A stretch of 64,000 nucleotides of DNA from Coriobacteriia bacterium (GTDB lineage Bacteria > Actinomycetota > Coriobacteriia > WRKU01 > JAENWW01): contig JAENWW010000004.1 in the NCBI GenBank assembly GCA_016649875.1, forward strand, positions 1 to 64,000, in the 5' to 3' direction. The notes under the pieces were generated by a model. The model searched no databases. It was not told where the DNA came from and saw only the letters and a list, made by a program, of their open reading frames with translations. Of the stretch, positions 53,069 through 63,373 are shown piece by piece. How positions within the stretch are numbered: position 1 is the first letter of the stretch; each line of letters opens with the position of its first letter. The translations under genes and the position numbers were made by a program.

Positions 53069-55789
53069 GTGTCTGATATTAAGCGTGTCTACGCGTTCGG
53101 AAAAGACGCACAAGGCGAGAACCGCACCGAAGGAAACAAAGGAATGAAGTTCATTCTCGGTGGTAAAGGTGCAAACCTCGCTGAAATGGCGAATATGGAA
53201 CTTCCTGTTCCTCCCGGTTACACCATCAGTTGCCAAACTTGTATGGAGTATTACAATTCCAATCCACCTTCTTTCCCCGATGAACTCGAAGCTGACCTCG
53301 TTTCATATACGGCTGATTTAGAGGCGAAAATGGGCAAGAAACTCGGAGACGTCAAAGACCCGCTTCTCGTATCCGTCCGTTCCGGTGCGGCATTTTCGAT
53401 GCCGGGTATGATGGATACCATTCTCAACCTCGGACTTAACGACGAGTCGATTCACGGTCTCATCAGCCAGACGGGTAACGAGCGTTTCGCTTGGGATTCC
53501 TATCGACGCTTCATCCAAATGTTCTCAAACGTCGTTCTCAATGTCGAAGGCGACGAATTCGAAAACGCCATCACCGTTAAAAAGCATCAAGCGGGAGTGA
53601 TCGATGACAGCGAGCTTTCGGCAAACGACCTCAAAGATCTCGTCGAAGATTTCAAAACGACCGTTTCTCGAGAGGTGTCCGCAGACGATTTTCCTTCTCT
53701 TGTCATCGACGGCAAAGTTGCGTTCCCTCAAGACGTCAATGTACAGCTCCACTTGGCAATCGAGGCGGTTTTCAGCAGTTGGAACAATCGTCGTGCGCGT
53801 GACTATCGTCGCATGGAAAAAATCTCCGATGACATCGGAACTGCGGTAAGCGTTCAGTCCATGGTCTTCGGCAACAAAGGCGAGACGTCTGCCACCGGAG
53901 TCGGATTCACGAGAAATCCCGCTGACGGTACCAACGAATATTACGGTGACTTCCTGACGAACGCCCAGGGCGAAGACGTCGTGGCAGGCATTCGTTTGAC
54001 GGAGCCTATTTCAAAATTAAAGACTCTTCCGGGTCTTGAAAAAGCCGGGGAAGAACTTGATAACGTATTCGCCGTTCTCGAAGAGGCATATCGCGATATG
54101 TGCGATATCGAGTTCACCATCGAGCAAGGCAAGCTCTGGATGCTCCAGACTCGTGTCGGTAAGCGTACCGCACGTGCGGCGCTCAAAGTCGCCGTCGACT
54201 TGGTCGGAGAGGGAGCCATTTCGAAAGAAGAGGCGGTATCCCGCATCAATCCGGCACAGCTTGACCAGCTTCTCCATCCGACGTTCGACACGAAGCGAAC
54301 CTACGATGTCGTCGCGCGCGGGCTCAATGCAAGCCCCGGCGCAGCAGTCGGTACGGCGGTCTTTTCCGCCGACGACGCCGAAGCGGCCGCCGCACGTGGC
54401 GAAAGAGTCGTATTGGTTCGCTGGGAGACGACTCCTGACGACTTGCACGGCATGGTCGCTGCACAAGGCATTTTGACTTCTCACGGCGGAAAGACTTCCC
54501 ATGCAGCCGTCATCGCACGCGGTATGGGCAAGCCGTGCGTATGCGGTGTCGATAAATTGAAAATCGACACAAAGGCGAAGCAAGCCTCCGTCATCGGCAC
54601 CGACATCGTCATTAAAGAAGGCGATTCGATCTCAATCGACGGAACATCGGGTATTTTGATTCTCGGCGATGCAGACTTGGTCGAGCCCGAGGTTTCAGGA
54701 GATTTCGAAACCATTCTCGAATGGGCCGACGAGTTTCGTACGCTCGGAGTATATGCCAACGCGGATAACCCCGAGGATGCGAAAATATCTCGTGATTTCG
54801 GCGCAGAAGGCATCGGCTTGACTCGTACCGAGCATATGTTCCTCGGTGAGCGTAAAGACATCATCCAAGATTTCATCTTGTCCGATTCTGATGAAGGTCG
54901 CAACGCCGCGCTTGCAAAACTTCTCGACGTACAAGTTTCTGACTATCTCGGAATCTTTGAGGCGATGGACGGGCTGCCGGTAACGGTGCGTCTTCTCGAT
55001 CCGCCTCTCCACGAGTTCTTGGATAATCCTCGCGAACTCGAGGTCGAGCTCGTGCGACGTGAACTTGTCGGTGATTCAGCCGGAGCGCTTGCCGAAGGTA
55101 AGAAGCTTCTTGCCGAAATCGATGCACTTTCCGAGCAAAACCCGATGCTCGGTATGCGCGGTTGTCGACTGGGAATCGTGTTCCCCGAACTTTACGCCAT
55201 GCAAGTTCGTTCGATTACGCGTGCGGCCCATCAGCTCAAAGCGGCCGGCAAAGATCCTCATCCCGAGATCATGATTCCGCTCGTAAGCTTGAAGGCCGAA
55301 CTTGAGACACTTCGTGCAGAAGCCGAGGCCGTCATCGCCGAGGTCGAGCAAGAAACCGGTCAACACGTGGATATCCCCATCGGCACCATGATCGAACTTC
55401 CTCGCGCCGCAATCACGGCCGATGAGATCGGGCAAGTCGCCGACTTCTTCAGCTTCGGCACCAACGATCTCACTCAGACAGCATTCGGCTTCAGCCGCGA
55501 CGATGTCGAGTCGAGCTTTCTGACGTCTTATCTCGAGCGTAAGATTCTCGATCGCAACCCGTTTGAGACACTTGACGACGGCGTCGCCCAACTCGTTGCA
55601 ATCGCCTGTGAGAAGGGTCGCAAAGCAAATCCCGCTATTCATCTGGGAATCTGCGGTGAGCACGGCGGCGATCCGGAGTCGATCCATAAGTGTCAAAAGG
55701 CCGGACTGACCTATGTGAGCTGCTCACCCTATCGTGTGCCGGTCGCACGTCTCGCAGCCGCACAGGCAGCGCTTGCGGAGAAGAAGTAA
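53069..55789 (+). CDS. ppdK: pyruvate, phosphate dikinase
   Basis: This encodes 906 residues from the GTG at 53069 (GGGAG site). It interconverts pyruvate, ATP and Pi with PEP, AMP and PPi. The nucleotide-binding domain begins GGKGANLAEMANMELPVPPG. The swinging domain has GGKTSHAAVIARGMG, with catalytic H478 and regulatory T476. The PEP domain ends with CGEHGGDP (C862). Each PPi it makes or uses links it to the membrane pyrophosphatase gene downstream. A strong terminator follows. Confidence 0.97.
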   Translation: MSDIKRVYAFGKDAQGENRTEGNKGMKFILGGKGANLAEMANMELPVPPGYTISCQTCMEYYNSNPPSFPDELEADLVSYTADLEAKMGKKLGDVKDPLLVSVRSGAAFSMPGMMDTILNLGLNDESIHGLISQTGNERFAWDSYRRFIQMFSNVVLNVEGDEFENAITVKKHQAGVIDDSELSANDLKDLVEDFKTTVSREVSADDFPSLVIDGKVAFPQDVNVQLHLAIEAVFSSWNNRRARDYRRMEKISDDIGTAVSVQSMVFGNKGETSATGVGFTRNPADGTNEYYGDFLTNAQGEDVVAGIRLTEPISKLKTLPGLEKAGEELDNVFAVLEEAYRDMCDIEFTIEQGKLWMLQTRVGKRTARAALKVAVDLVGEGAISKEEAVSRINPAQLDQLLHPTFDTKRTYDVVARGLNASPGAAVGTAVFSADDAEAAAARGERVVLVRWETTPDDLHGMVAAQGILTSHGGKTSHAAVIARGMGKPCVCGVDKLKIDTKAKQASVIGTDIVIKEGDSISIDGTSGILILGDADLVEPEVSGDFETILEWADEFRTLGVYANADNPEDAKISRDFGAEGIGLTRTEHMFLGERKDIIQDFILSDSDEGRNAALAKLLDVQVSDYLGIFEAMDGLPVTVRLLDPPLHEFLDNPRELEVELVRRELVGDSAGALAEGKKLLAEIDALSEQNPMLGMRGCRLGIVFPELYAMQVRSITRAAHQLKAAGKDPHPEIMIPLVSLKAELETLRAEAEAVIAEVEQETGQHVDIPIGTMIELPRAAITADEIGQVADFFSFGTNDLTQTAFGFSRDDVESSFLTSYLERKILDRNPFETLDDGVAQLVAIACEKGRKANPAIHLGICGEHGGDPESIHKCQKAGLTYVSCSPYRVPVARLAAAQAALAEKK

Positions 55790-55812
55790 GTCAGTCGCAA
55801 ATCATAAGAATG

Positions 55813-55847
55813 AAAAGTCCTCACGTGTACGATGCGTGGGGACTTTT
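55813..55847 (+). terminator. intrinsic terminator of ppdK
   Basis: A 13-bp stem (AAAAGTCCTCACG with CGTGGGGACTTTT, one T-G pair) with a 9-base loop ends in six Ts, 23 bases after the ppdK stop. Confidence 0.9.
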
Positions 55848-55901
55848 TTGTGTCCGGGACGTGCGGTAGACTTATGTATCGCACAACTAAGGAGCTCTCC
55901 C

Positions 55902-56972
55902 ATGGATTCTGACCACGACATTTCTAATCTCGTTTTTTTACGCGAGGACATCGAGCAGCGCGAACGGGATATCTTATCTCCCTACGCCGCCTTGTCCGCA
56001 GACACCAAAGGTCGAGTCGTTGTACGACCGCTCGACATATACCGTACGGAATTTCAACGAGATCGCGACCGTATCCTCCACTGCAAATCTTTGCGAAGAC
56101 TCTCTCATAAAACTCAAGTGTTTTTGGCGGCGGAAGGGGATCACTATCGGACGAGGCTGACGCACACTCTCGAGGTTGCACAAATCGCCCGCTCGGTCGC
56201 CCGTACTCTTCGCCTGAATGAAGATCTTACCGAGGCGATAGCGTTGGGACACGATCTCGGGCATACGCCATTCGGACATACGGGCGAAACCGCTCTCAAC
56301 CGCGCGCTTTCAAAAATTCAGTCAGATTATCGCGAGAAATACCCCAAAGCTCCCACGCACTACGAACACGTCGAACAATCGTTACGCCTTGTCGAGTGTC
56401 TCGAGTACGACGGCAAGGGACTGAATTTATGTTGGGAGACGCGTGACGGAATATTGGGGCACAGTGGAAATCACATTCCGAAAACTCTCGAAGGGCAGAT
56501 CGTGCGAATTTCTGATCGCATCGCCTATATCAATCATGACATCGACGATGCGCTTCGTGCCGGCGTGATATCGGAGGAGAACCTTCCGCAAGAATATTGC
56601 GAAGTTCTCGGTGACAACTCTCCTCATCGGATCACCACCCTCGTGCGCGACCTTGTCGAAAATTCGGCCGGACGAGAGAGAATCATCATGTCTTCATCCG
56701 TCGAACACGCTATGCTCGGGTTGCGCTCATGGATGTTTGATAACGTGTATTTATCGCAGGGTGCCAAGTCGGAGGAGCCGAAGGCTCTCGGATTGATCGA
56801 GTCGTTATTCTTTTATTATCTCGACCATATGGACGATGTTCCTCACGAATATCGAGTGCATTCCGACGGATGCGATGTTCGCGCAGTCATCGATTTCGTC
56901 GCCGGGATGACCGATCGTTATGCCCTGAAACAATATGAAGAAATATTCGTGCCGAAAAGTTGGCGTATTTAG
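55902..56972 (+). CDS. dgt: dGTP triphosphohydrolase-like HD protein
   Basis: This encodes 356 residues from the ATG at 55902 (AAGGAG site). HD-superfamily signatures are RLTHTLEV (H88), GHDLGHTPFGHTGE (H117, D118) and a later D in RIAYINHDIDDALR. Such enzymes release triphosphate from dNTPs and shape nucleotide pools; the shorter dGTPase-like type commonly precedes dnaG. The upstream promoter is not obvious. Confidence 0.92.
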   Translation: MDSDHDISNLVFLREDIEQRERDILSPYAALSADTKGRVVVRPLDIYRTEFQRDRDRILHCKSLRRLSHKTQVFLAAEGDHYRTRLTHTLEVAQIARSVARTLRLNEDLTEAIALGHDLGHTPFGHTGETALNRALSKIQSDYREKYPKAPTHYEHVEQSLRLVECLEYDGKGLNLCWETRDGILGHSGNHIPKTLEGQIVRISDRIAYINHDIDDALRAGVISEENLPQEYCEVLGDNSPHRITTLVRDLVENSAGRERIIMSSSVEHAMLGLRSWMFDNVYLSQGAKSEEPKALGLIESLFFYYLDHMDDVPHEYRVHSDGCDVRAVIDFVAGMTDRYALKQYEEIFVPKSWRI

Positions 56973-57131
56973 GGTCGGCTTGTCCAACTCGCATAGTGCA
57001 TTTGCACGGGTTTATGATAATGTTATTGATGGCAAATTCATGTAGGATTTGTGGATTCCCTTTAGGGGGCGGCACTACGGTAGTTTTCAAAAGAGTGCAT
57101 ATGATTTGTGCTCATGGGAAGGGAGTAAGGT

Positions 57132-59237
57132 ATGACTTGGTTGGCTTGGTTGGCGCCTCTTTGCGCAGTGCTGGGTCTTGCGGTCGCTTTTTATCTTGCA
57201 TCTTGGGTACTTAAACAAGATGCTGGGACGAAAAAGATGCAAGAAATATCTGAAGCTATACAAGAAGGTGCTCTTGCGTTTCTGTTTGCTGAATACAAAG
57301 TACTTTTCATCTTCATCGTCGTTGTCGCTGCCGTTCTCGGTTTTGCCACAACTCCACTTACCGCAGTTGCATTTGTGACCGGTTCTCTTTTGTCGGTCGG
57401 TGCCGGGTTCATCGGTATGCATGTCGCCACACGTGCGAATGCGCGTACGGCACAAGGCGCAACGAAGGGTATCGAAGTTGCACTCAATGTTGCGTTTCGC
57501 TCAGGACTGACGATGGGGCTTGTCGTTGCCGGTCTCGGTCTTTTTGGACTTGCCATCTGGGCTATCGTTCTTTTACTCGGAGCGGGTTCACTCGGTGCCC
57601 TTTCGAAAGGTGCAGAAATTATTTCAGGTTTCTCAATGGGTGCTTCTTCTGTCGCCCTTTTCGCCCGTGTCGGTGGTGGAATCTACACGAAAGCAGCCGA
57701 TGTCGGAGCTGACCTCGTGGGAAAGGTCGAAGCCGGTATTCCCGAAGACGATCCTCGCAACCCCGCTGTTATCGCAGATAACGTCGGTGATAACGTCGGT
57801 GACGTAGCCGGAATGGGTGCAGATCTCTTCGAGTCTTATGTCGGCTCGATTGTCGCTCCCATGATTTTGGCGGTTTCGATCTGGGCCGGATCCGGTTCGG
57901 GTTTTGCCGGTATGAAAGACGGAACCGGTGACCTTTTCTTCGGTATCGCCATTCCGTTGCTTATCGCCGCCATGGGCATTCTCGCTTCGATTATCGGATT
58001 GTTCTTCGTGCGCGCGAAGAAAGGTGCGAACCTTCACAATGCGCTCAATAAAGGAACTTATATCGCCGCAGGTCTTGAAATCATCGCAATGGGCGGCCTT
58101 ATATACTATTGGGCACAAACAACCGAAGTAGCTCGAATTTGGTTCTTCGGTGCCGTCGTCATCGGCCTTCTCGCCGGTCTCGGTATAGGCCGTGTAACCG
58201 AGTACTTCTGCTCAGATGAATACAAGCCGGTACAAGGGATTGCGGATGCATCCGAAACAGGTGCCGCCACCAATATCATTTCCGGCCTCGGCGTAGGCAT
58301 GATGTCGACTGTCGTTCCAGTCATCATCGTCGCCATTGCCATCATCGTTTCCTACATTTTCGGAAACAAGGCGGTGCCATCGAACGATATTTCCGGTATT
58401 TACGGAATCGGTTTAGCGGCGCTCGGTATGCTTTCCATCACAGCCATCACCGTCGGCGTCGATGCTTACGGACCTGTTGCCGATAACGCCGGTGGTATCG
58501 CCGAAATGGCACACATGGGCGATGATATTCGCGAAATCACCGATTCTCTCGACTCCGTCGGAAACACGACGGCAGCCATCGCCAAGGGCTTTGCAATCGG
58601 CTCCGCCGGTCTCACCGCGCTTGCTTTGTTCGTTGCATTCCGCCAAGGACTGACTGTTCCTATAAACATGTCTCTTGAGAACCCATGGGTAATCGCCGGT
58701 CTCTTCGTGGGCGGTATGTTGCCGTTCCTGTTCGGAGCTTTGACGATGAATGCCGTCGGTCGTGCCGCTAACGCAATGATTATCGAGGTTCGTCGCCAGT
58801 TCAAAGAGATTGTCGGAATCATGGAGTATGAAGCCAAACCGGATTATGCGGCTTGCGTCGATATCTCCACCAAAGCCGCCTTAAAAGAGATGGTCGGCCC
58901 CGGCGTCATCGCCGTCGTCGTTCCCGTCGTAGCCGGTATTTTAAACCTCGATTTTCTCGCCGGTCTTCTCGCCGGCGCTCTGGTCACCGGATTCTTGCTC
59001 GCTATTTTCATGGCCAATGCAGGTGGTGCTTGGGATAACGCAAAGAAATATATTGAAGGCGGTGCTCACGGTGGTAAGGGCTCGGCGGCCCATAAGGCTG
59101 CCGTTGTCGGTGACACCGTCGGTGACCCCTTCAAAGACACTTCAGGTCCTTCGATGAACATCTTGATCAAGTTGATGACCGTAGTCGCTTTGGTGTTCGT
59201 TCCGCTTTTCAACACCATTCACGTAATCGCAAAATAA
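57132..59237 (+). CDS. hppA: membrane-bound pyrophosphatase, K+-dependent type
   Basis: This 701-residue protein has about 16 membrane segments. It hydrolyses PPi and pumps H+ or Na+. The catalytic loop [20 protein letters not shown] and the [20 protein letters not shown] stretch are complete. At [11 protein letters not shown] (477-487) position 481 is alanine, the residue that marks K+-dependent enzymes (lysine in K+-independent ones). Whether it moves Na+ or H+ cannot be settled by eye. The start follows a GGGAGTAAGGT site, and a strong hairpin follows the gene. Confidence 0.95.
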   Translation: MTWLAWLAPLCAVLGLAVAFYLASWVLKQDAGTKKMQEISEAIQEGALAFLFAEYKVLFIFIVVVAAVLGFATTPLTAVAFVTGSLLSVGAGFIGMHVATRANARTAQGATKGIEVALNVAFRSGLTMGLVVAGLGLFGLAIWAIVLLLGAGSLGALSKGAEIISGFSMGASSVALFARVGGGIYTKAADVGADLVGKVEAGIPEDDPRNPAVIADNVGDNVGDVAGMGADLFESYVGSIVAPMILAVSIWAGSGSGFAGMKDGTGDLFFGIAIPLLIAAMGILASIIGLFFVRAKKGANLHNALNKGTYIAAGLEIIAMGGLIYYWAQTTEVARIWFFGAVVIGLLAGLGIGRVTEYFCSDEYKPVQGIADASETGAATNIISGLGVGMMSTVVPVIIVAIAIIVSYIFGNKAVPSNDISGIYGIGLAALGMLSITAITVGVDAYGPVADNAGGIAEMAHMGDDIREITDSLDSVGNTTAAIAKGFAIGSAGLTALALFVAFRQGLTVPINMSLENPWVIAGLFVGGMLPFLFGALTMNAVGRAANAMIIEVRRQFKEIVGIMEYEAKPDYAACVDISTKAALKEMVGPGVIAVVVPVVAGILNLDFLAGLLAGALVTGFLLAIFMANAGGAWDNAKKYIEGGAHGGKGSAAHKAAVVGDTVGDPFKDTSGPSMNILIKLMTVVALVFVPLFNTIHVIAK

Positions 59238-59276
59238 TACGCATACGTAATTTGTAATACGCATATTCGAATCACG

Positions 59277-59310
59277 CATAAACCCCCGCGCTGTACAGCG
59301 GGGGTTTATG
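59277..59310 (+). terminator. terminator of hppA
   Basis: A perfect 13-bp stem (CATAAACCCCCGC with its complement at 59298-59310) encloses an 8-base loop. Only three Ts lie in the descending arm, so termination may be partial into dnaG. Confidence 0.75.
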
Positions 59311-59332
59311 CAGTTTAAGGTACAATTGTTCT

Positions 59333-61186
59333 ATGGCTCGAATCACAGATGAAGACATAGAAAAAGTTCGTGAAGCAACAGACATCGTTTCGCTTATCGG
59401 CGAGCGAATCGTTCTGAAGCAAAAGTCCGGAGTATTCTGGGGTTGCTGTCCGTTCCACGGTGAGAAGACGCCGTCTTTCAAAGTCGACCCGACTTCGGGG
59501 TTGTTCTACTGTTTCGGCTGTCACGAACATGGCGATGCATTCAAATTTCTGCAACTCACCGAATCGCTTGAGTTCCCCGAAGCGGTCAGGGTACTCGCCG
59601 AGCGTGCGCATATCGAACTGGAAGCCACCGAGGGACAAAATAATGTGGCGGGGTTCGTTTCGCAAGTGCGTTCCGTGTGTGAAGATACGGCGACGTTTTA
59701 TCATGACATGCTCAACGGCCTGAGAAGTCCTGAGGCTGATGCGGCTCGTTCTTATCTCGGAAGTCGAGGTTTCGGGAGTGAGATTTCAAAAACCTGGCAG
59801 CTCGGCTTTGCCCCCGGAAACGGTTCGCTTGTCGCACATTTGAAGAAGAAAGGGCATAGCGATAAGGCGATTGAATCGGCCAATGTCGGTATACGCTCCG
59901 GGCTGCAACTGAGGGATAGATTTTATAATAGGGTGATGTTTCCCATACGTGACGTGTCAGGACGCGTGATAGCATTCGGAGGCCGTGTCATCGGACAGGG
60001 CAATCCGAAGTACCTCAACTCGAGCGATACTCCGATATTTCATAAATCACGTAATATGTATGGAATAGACAAAGCGAAGCCTGAGATATTGAAGAGCAAG
60101 ACGGCGGTGGTTGTCGAAGGATACACCGATGTCATTGCGCTCTCGAAATCAGGAATCGTCAATGCGGTCGCAACGCTTGGAACGGCGCTTACCTCAGAAC
60201 ACATCAAGCTCCTTTCGCGCTTCGCCATAAGAATCATATACATTTTCGACGGTGATGAAGCCGGTCTGAGAGCCGCTGATCGCGCTGTCGAATTCATCGA
60301 CCAGACCATTACCGTCGAATCGAGTGCAAATCCGATTGTGCTCGATGTCGTCGTGTTGCCGGCCGGGACCGATCCTGCAGATATAGCATCGAGTGAAGGG
60401 GGAGCGCAGGAGTTTTCAAAATTGCTCAAGACGGCTGTTCCCCTCATTCGCTTTGCGATCGATAGGAGACTTTCCAGGTGGGATCTTTCGCGCCCCGAGG
60501 AACGGCAAAGAGCGATAAATGATTGCACTTCGATATTAGTTCCGATAAAAGGTTCGGTGATGGCCACCGATTATGCCCAATACATCGTCGATAAGTTGTG
60601 GGCGAGCGGTGTGCGTGTCGAGCTTTCCCAGATACTTGATGCTTTGGCCAATCAGAAGAACACGATGCCGAATCATTCGGTACCCGACGAGCAAGGAGTT
60701 GTCATAAAATCGGGCACGAATTTGTTTGTGCTCGGAAAAGAAGCGACTTCGGATGAGCGGCTCGCTCAAGAAATTATCGCGTTTATGGTATTGGACAAAA
60801 GAGCACGCAATTTTCTCGCTCAAAATGTCGAAACGGATATGTTCGTATCGCAGATATATCGTCAGATGTTTTCCTTGCTATCGGGGGAACTCAAGCAAAG
60901 CGATATCGGAGCGGCCGTCTCTCGTTTGACCGATGCGTTTCCCGGTAGCGACGCATTCATCTCGACTTTCAACTTCACTCAAATGGATGAAACGAAAATG
61001 AAAAGTTTGGTCGAGGAGATGGTCCTGCGGATGAAGGAAACTTCAATGGAACGCGAAGTCGCTCACAATACCGCAAAGCTTAAGGATGAGACCTCCCGGC
61101 CCGATGAAAGAGTGGAGCTCATCCGCACGATTGCAAAGACGCAGCTCGAACTCAGTTTTTTGCGAACGAAAAGACACCTCAGCTAA
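59333..61186 (+). CDS. dnaG: DNA primase
   Basis: This 617-residue primase lays RNA primers for replication. The N-terminal zinc ribbon has C39, H42, C60 and C63 (CPFHGEKTPSF, FYCFGC). The TOPRIM core has VVVEGYTDVIALSKSGIVNA and IFDGDEAGLRAADRA. The C-terminal helicase-interaction domain is present. It immediately precedes the primary sigma factor, the usual dnaG-rpoD pair. Confidence 0.96.
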   Translation: MARITDEDIEKVREATDIVSLIGERIVLKQKSGVFWGCCPFHGEKTPSFKVDPTSGLFYCFGCHEHGDAFKFLQLTESLEFPEAVRVLAERAHIELEATEGQNNVAGFVSQVRSVCEDTATFYHDMLNGLRSPEADAARSYLGSRGFGSEISKTWQLGFAPGNGSLVAHLKKKGHSDKAIESANVGIRSGLQLRDRFYNRVMFPIRDVSGRVIAFGGRVIGQGNPKYLNSSDTPIFHKSRNMYGIDKAKPEILKSKTAVVVEGYTDVIALSKSGIVNAVATLGTALTSEHIKLLSRFAIRIIYIFDGDEAGLRAADRAVEFIDQTITVESSANPIVLDVVVLPAGTDPADIASSEGGAQEFSKLLKTAVPLIRFAIDRRLSRWDLSRPEERQRAINDCTSILVPIKGSVMATDYAQYIVDKLWASGVRVELSQILDALANQKNTMPNHSVPDEQGVVIKSGTNLFVLGKEATSDERLAQEIIAFMVLDKRARNFLAQNVETDMFVSQIYRQMFSLLSGELKQSDIGAAVSRLTDAFPGSDAFISTFNFTQMDETKMKSLVEEMVLRMKETSMEREVAHNTAKLKDETSRPDERVELIRTIAKTQLELSFLRTKRHLS

Positions 61187-61292
61187 AATAAGCATACGAA
61201 CTTTGTAGAATTCTTATTCTTTGCAGTAGTTTTAAGTATTTATGCGTATATTCACATCGTTGAGCGCAAAATCTATCGAAGGAAGTAGCGAC

Positions 61293-63266
61293 GTGCCAAA
61301 AGAAGAAAAAGTAGTGTCCGAAGGCAAGACTTCGGCTAAGAAAGCGGTTACTAAAAAAGCCGATCACAAGGAAACTATCATGGAAAAGAAGACAAAATCG
61401 TCGAGTAAAAGCTCTTCAAAGAGTGTTCCGGTCAAGAGAAAGTCTGCCAAGTCGGCAAAAACAAAGCTCCCGGCACCTCATGATTTCGGAGCGATGCAAC
61501 CGGTTGTGGACGGCCTCATAAAAAAAGGAAAAGAACAAGGTTCACTCTCAGACGATCTCATTCAAACAAAACTCGTCAATGTAGGCGGCCCGGAACTCGA
61601 TGCCGATGCAGTCTATCAGGTTATAAGTGATGCCGGAATCTTAATTTCAGATGAAATAGCGACGGAAGACATCGACTCAGAAGAAGTAAACGAAATCATT
61701 GAAAGCGAAGATGTCGATGATTCGGGGTCTGACTTTTCTGATTCCGATGTGCTTGAACCGAGCGGTGGAATCGATGATGAGGACTCCGACGATGAATTCC
61801 ATTATAAAAAGTCCAGCGCAGATGTCGAGATTAAAGAAATAAACTCGATACTCAGCAGCTCTCAGCGGAGCGCGAAAGCGAAAAGCAAGTCGAGGGCCCG
61901 CGCGAAAGCTAAGTCGGATGCTGCGGCGACAAGCGCCAAATCCGCTGACTCGGTGCGCATGTATCTCAAAGAAATCGGTAAAGTAAAACTCTTGAAAGCC
62001 GAGGAAGAAAAAGACTTCGCTAAAAAAATCGAAGCCGGAATCGAGGCGGCTAAAAAGCTCGAATCCATCGACGGAATTCCCGATGAAATCACACTTTTGA
62101 AAAACGGATTCAACAGTCTCATCGTAGCTATTAAAAAGTATTGCAGGAAAACCGACGAGTTCGGTGGAAGCTATCTTCGAAGTACGGTGCTGGACAAGAC
62201 TTCCGATTTTGTTCCTCTCGATGAGCCTTCGATTGCCGTTGTCGAGGAAGTCGATGAAACGATGCTCGATGAAATCGAACTCGTTCGTCTTGAATCTCAG
62301 AATCGACTCGATGCCACGGTGAAATGTCGCAGCTATATTACGACACTCGCGGATGACATTAAAAAGCTTGCGACCATTCCCGAAAGTGATGATTCTGAAA
62401 TCGACCAAATGGTCGAACAGGCCCTGGCGTATCGTCACGCGGGGTTTGAACTCCTTGCCGCAGCAGATGAGCACTATGGGGTATTTTCTAAGAAAATATC
62501 GCGCGGGAAAATGAGAATCTTAATGCAGCAAGAGCAAATCGGCTTGGAGGCGAAGGCGAAACTCGTCGAGGCGAACCTACGTCTCGTCGTGTCGATTGCA
62601 AAAAAATATGTCGGTCGCGGTATGGCCTTCCTCGATCTCATCCAAGAGGGAAACCTCGGTCTCATCAGGGCTGTCGAAAAATTCGATTATCGTAAGGGAT
62701 TCAAGTTCTCCACCTATGCGACGTGGTGGATTCGTCAAGCGATCACGCGCGCAATCGCCGACCAGGCGAGAACCATACGAATTCCCGTTCACATGGTTGA
62801 AACCATCAACAAACTCAGCCGCATTCAGCGCCAGCTCGTTCAAGAGCTCGGACAAGACCCGACGCCGGAACAAATCGGCGAGCGCATGGAGCTTACGGCG
62901 GATAGGGTGCGCGAAATTCTCAAAATAAGCCAAGAACCCGTTTCGCTCGAAACTCCTATCGGTGAAGAGGAGGACAGCCAGCTCGGTGACTTTCTCGAAG
63001 ACGAACTTATTCAGGGACCTGCGGAAGCAGCCAGCTTCACGCTTCTTCAGGAGGCGCTCGACGAAGTGCTCGGTGAGCTCACAGAACGTGAGCGCGAAGT
63101 CATCGAATTGCGTTTCGGACTCAAAGACGGTCATCCTCGCACGCTTGAAGAGGTGGGGAAAAAGTTCGAAGTCACTCGTGAGCGCATTCGTCAGATAGAA
63201 TCCAAGACTTTGAACAAGCTCCGTCATCCGAGCCATTCCAGCAAGTTGCGCGATTTCTTGGAGTAG
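61293..63266 (+). CDS. rpoD: primary sigma factor RpoD/SigA with long charged N-terminus
   Basis: This encodes 657 residues from the GTG at 61293, which has AAGGAAG seven bases upstream; an ATG at 61242 lacks such a site. The first 60 residues are Lys/Ser-rich, a 1.1-type region follows ([20 protein letters not shown]), then an acidic stretch and an Ala/Lys/Ser-rich stretch. Regions 1.2 to 4 are standard: [40 protein letters not shown] (about 437 on); [20 protein letters not shown]; and the -35-binding HTH ([20 protein letters not shown]). The extended disordered N-terminus resembles that of high-GC actinobacterial sigma factors. Confidence 0.95.
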   Translation: MPKEEKVVSEGKTSAKKAVTKKADHKETIMEKKTKSSSKSSSKSVPVKRKSAKSAKTKLPAPHDFGAMQPVVDGLIKKGKEQGSLSDDLIQTKLVNVGGPELDADAVYQVISDAGILISDEIATEDIDSEEVNEIIESEDVDDSGSDFSDSDVLEPSGGIDDEDSDDEFHYKKSSADVEIKEINSILSSSQRSAKAKSKSRARAKAKSDAAATSAKSADSVRMYLKEIGKVKLLKAEEEKDFAKKIEAGIEAAKKLESIDGIPDEITLLKNGFNSLIVAIKKYCRKTDEFGGSYLRSTVLDKTSDFVPLDEPSIAVVEEVDETMLDEIELVRLESQNRLDATVKCRSYITTLADDIKKLATIPESDDSEIDQMVEQALAYRHAGFELLAAADEHYGVFSKKISRGKMRILMQQEQIGLEAKAKLVEANLRLVVSIAKKYVGRGMAFLDLIQEGNLGLIRAVEKFDYRKGFKFSTYATWWIRQAITRAIADQARTIRIPVHMVETINKLSRIQRQLVQELGQDPTPEQIGERMELTADRVREILKISQEPVSLETPIGEEEDSQLGDFLEDELIQGPAEAASFTLLQEALDEVLGELTEREREVIELRFGLKDGHPRTLEEVGKKFEVTRERIRQIESKTLNKLRHPSHSSKLRDFLE

Positions 63267-63294
63267 GTTGCGGTCATGAAGGTTCAAGTTCACA

Positions 63295-63323
63295 TTGACG
63301 GTAACCTTTCAAGGGCGTAAACT
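63295..63323 (+). promoter_or_regulatory. promoter of the DUF3494 protein gene
   Basis: TTGACG (63295-63300) and TAAACT (63318-63323) lie 17 bp apart, 51 bp before the ATG at 63374. The -35 is close to consensus and the -10 is weaker. Confidence 0.5.
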
Positions 63324-63373
63324 ACGGAAAGATTATAAACTGTAGAAAAGTTATCGATTGTGAGGCGGACCGA

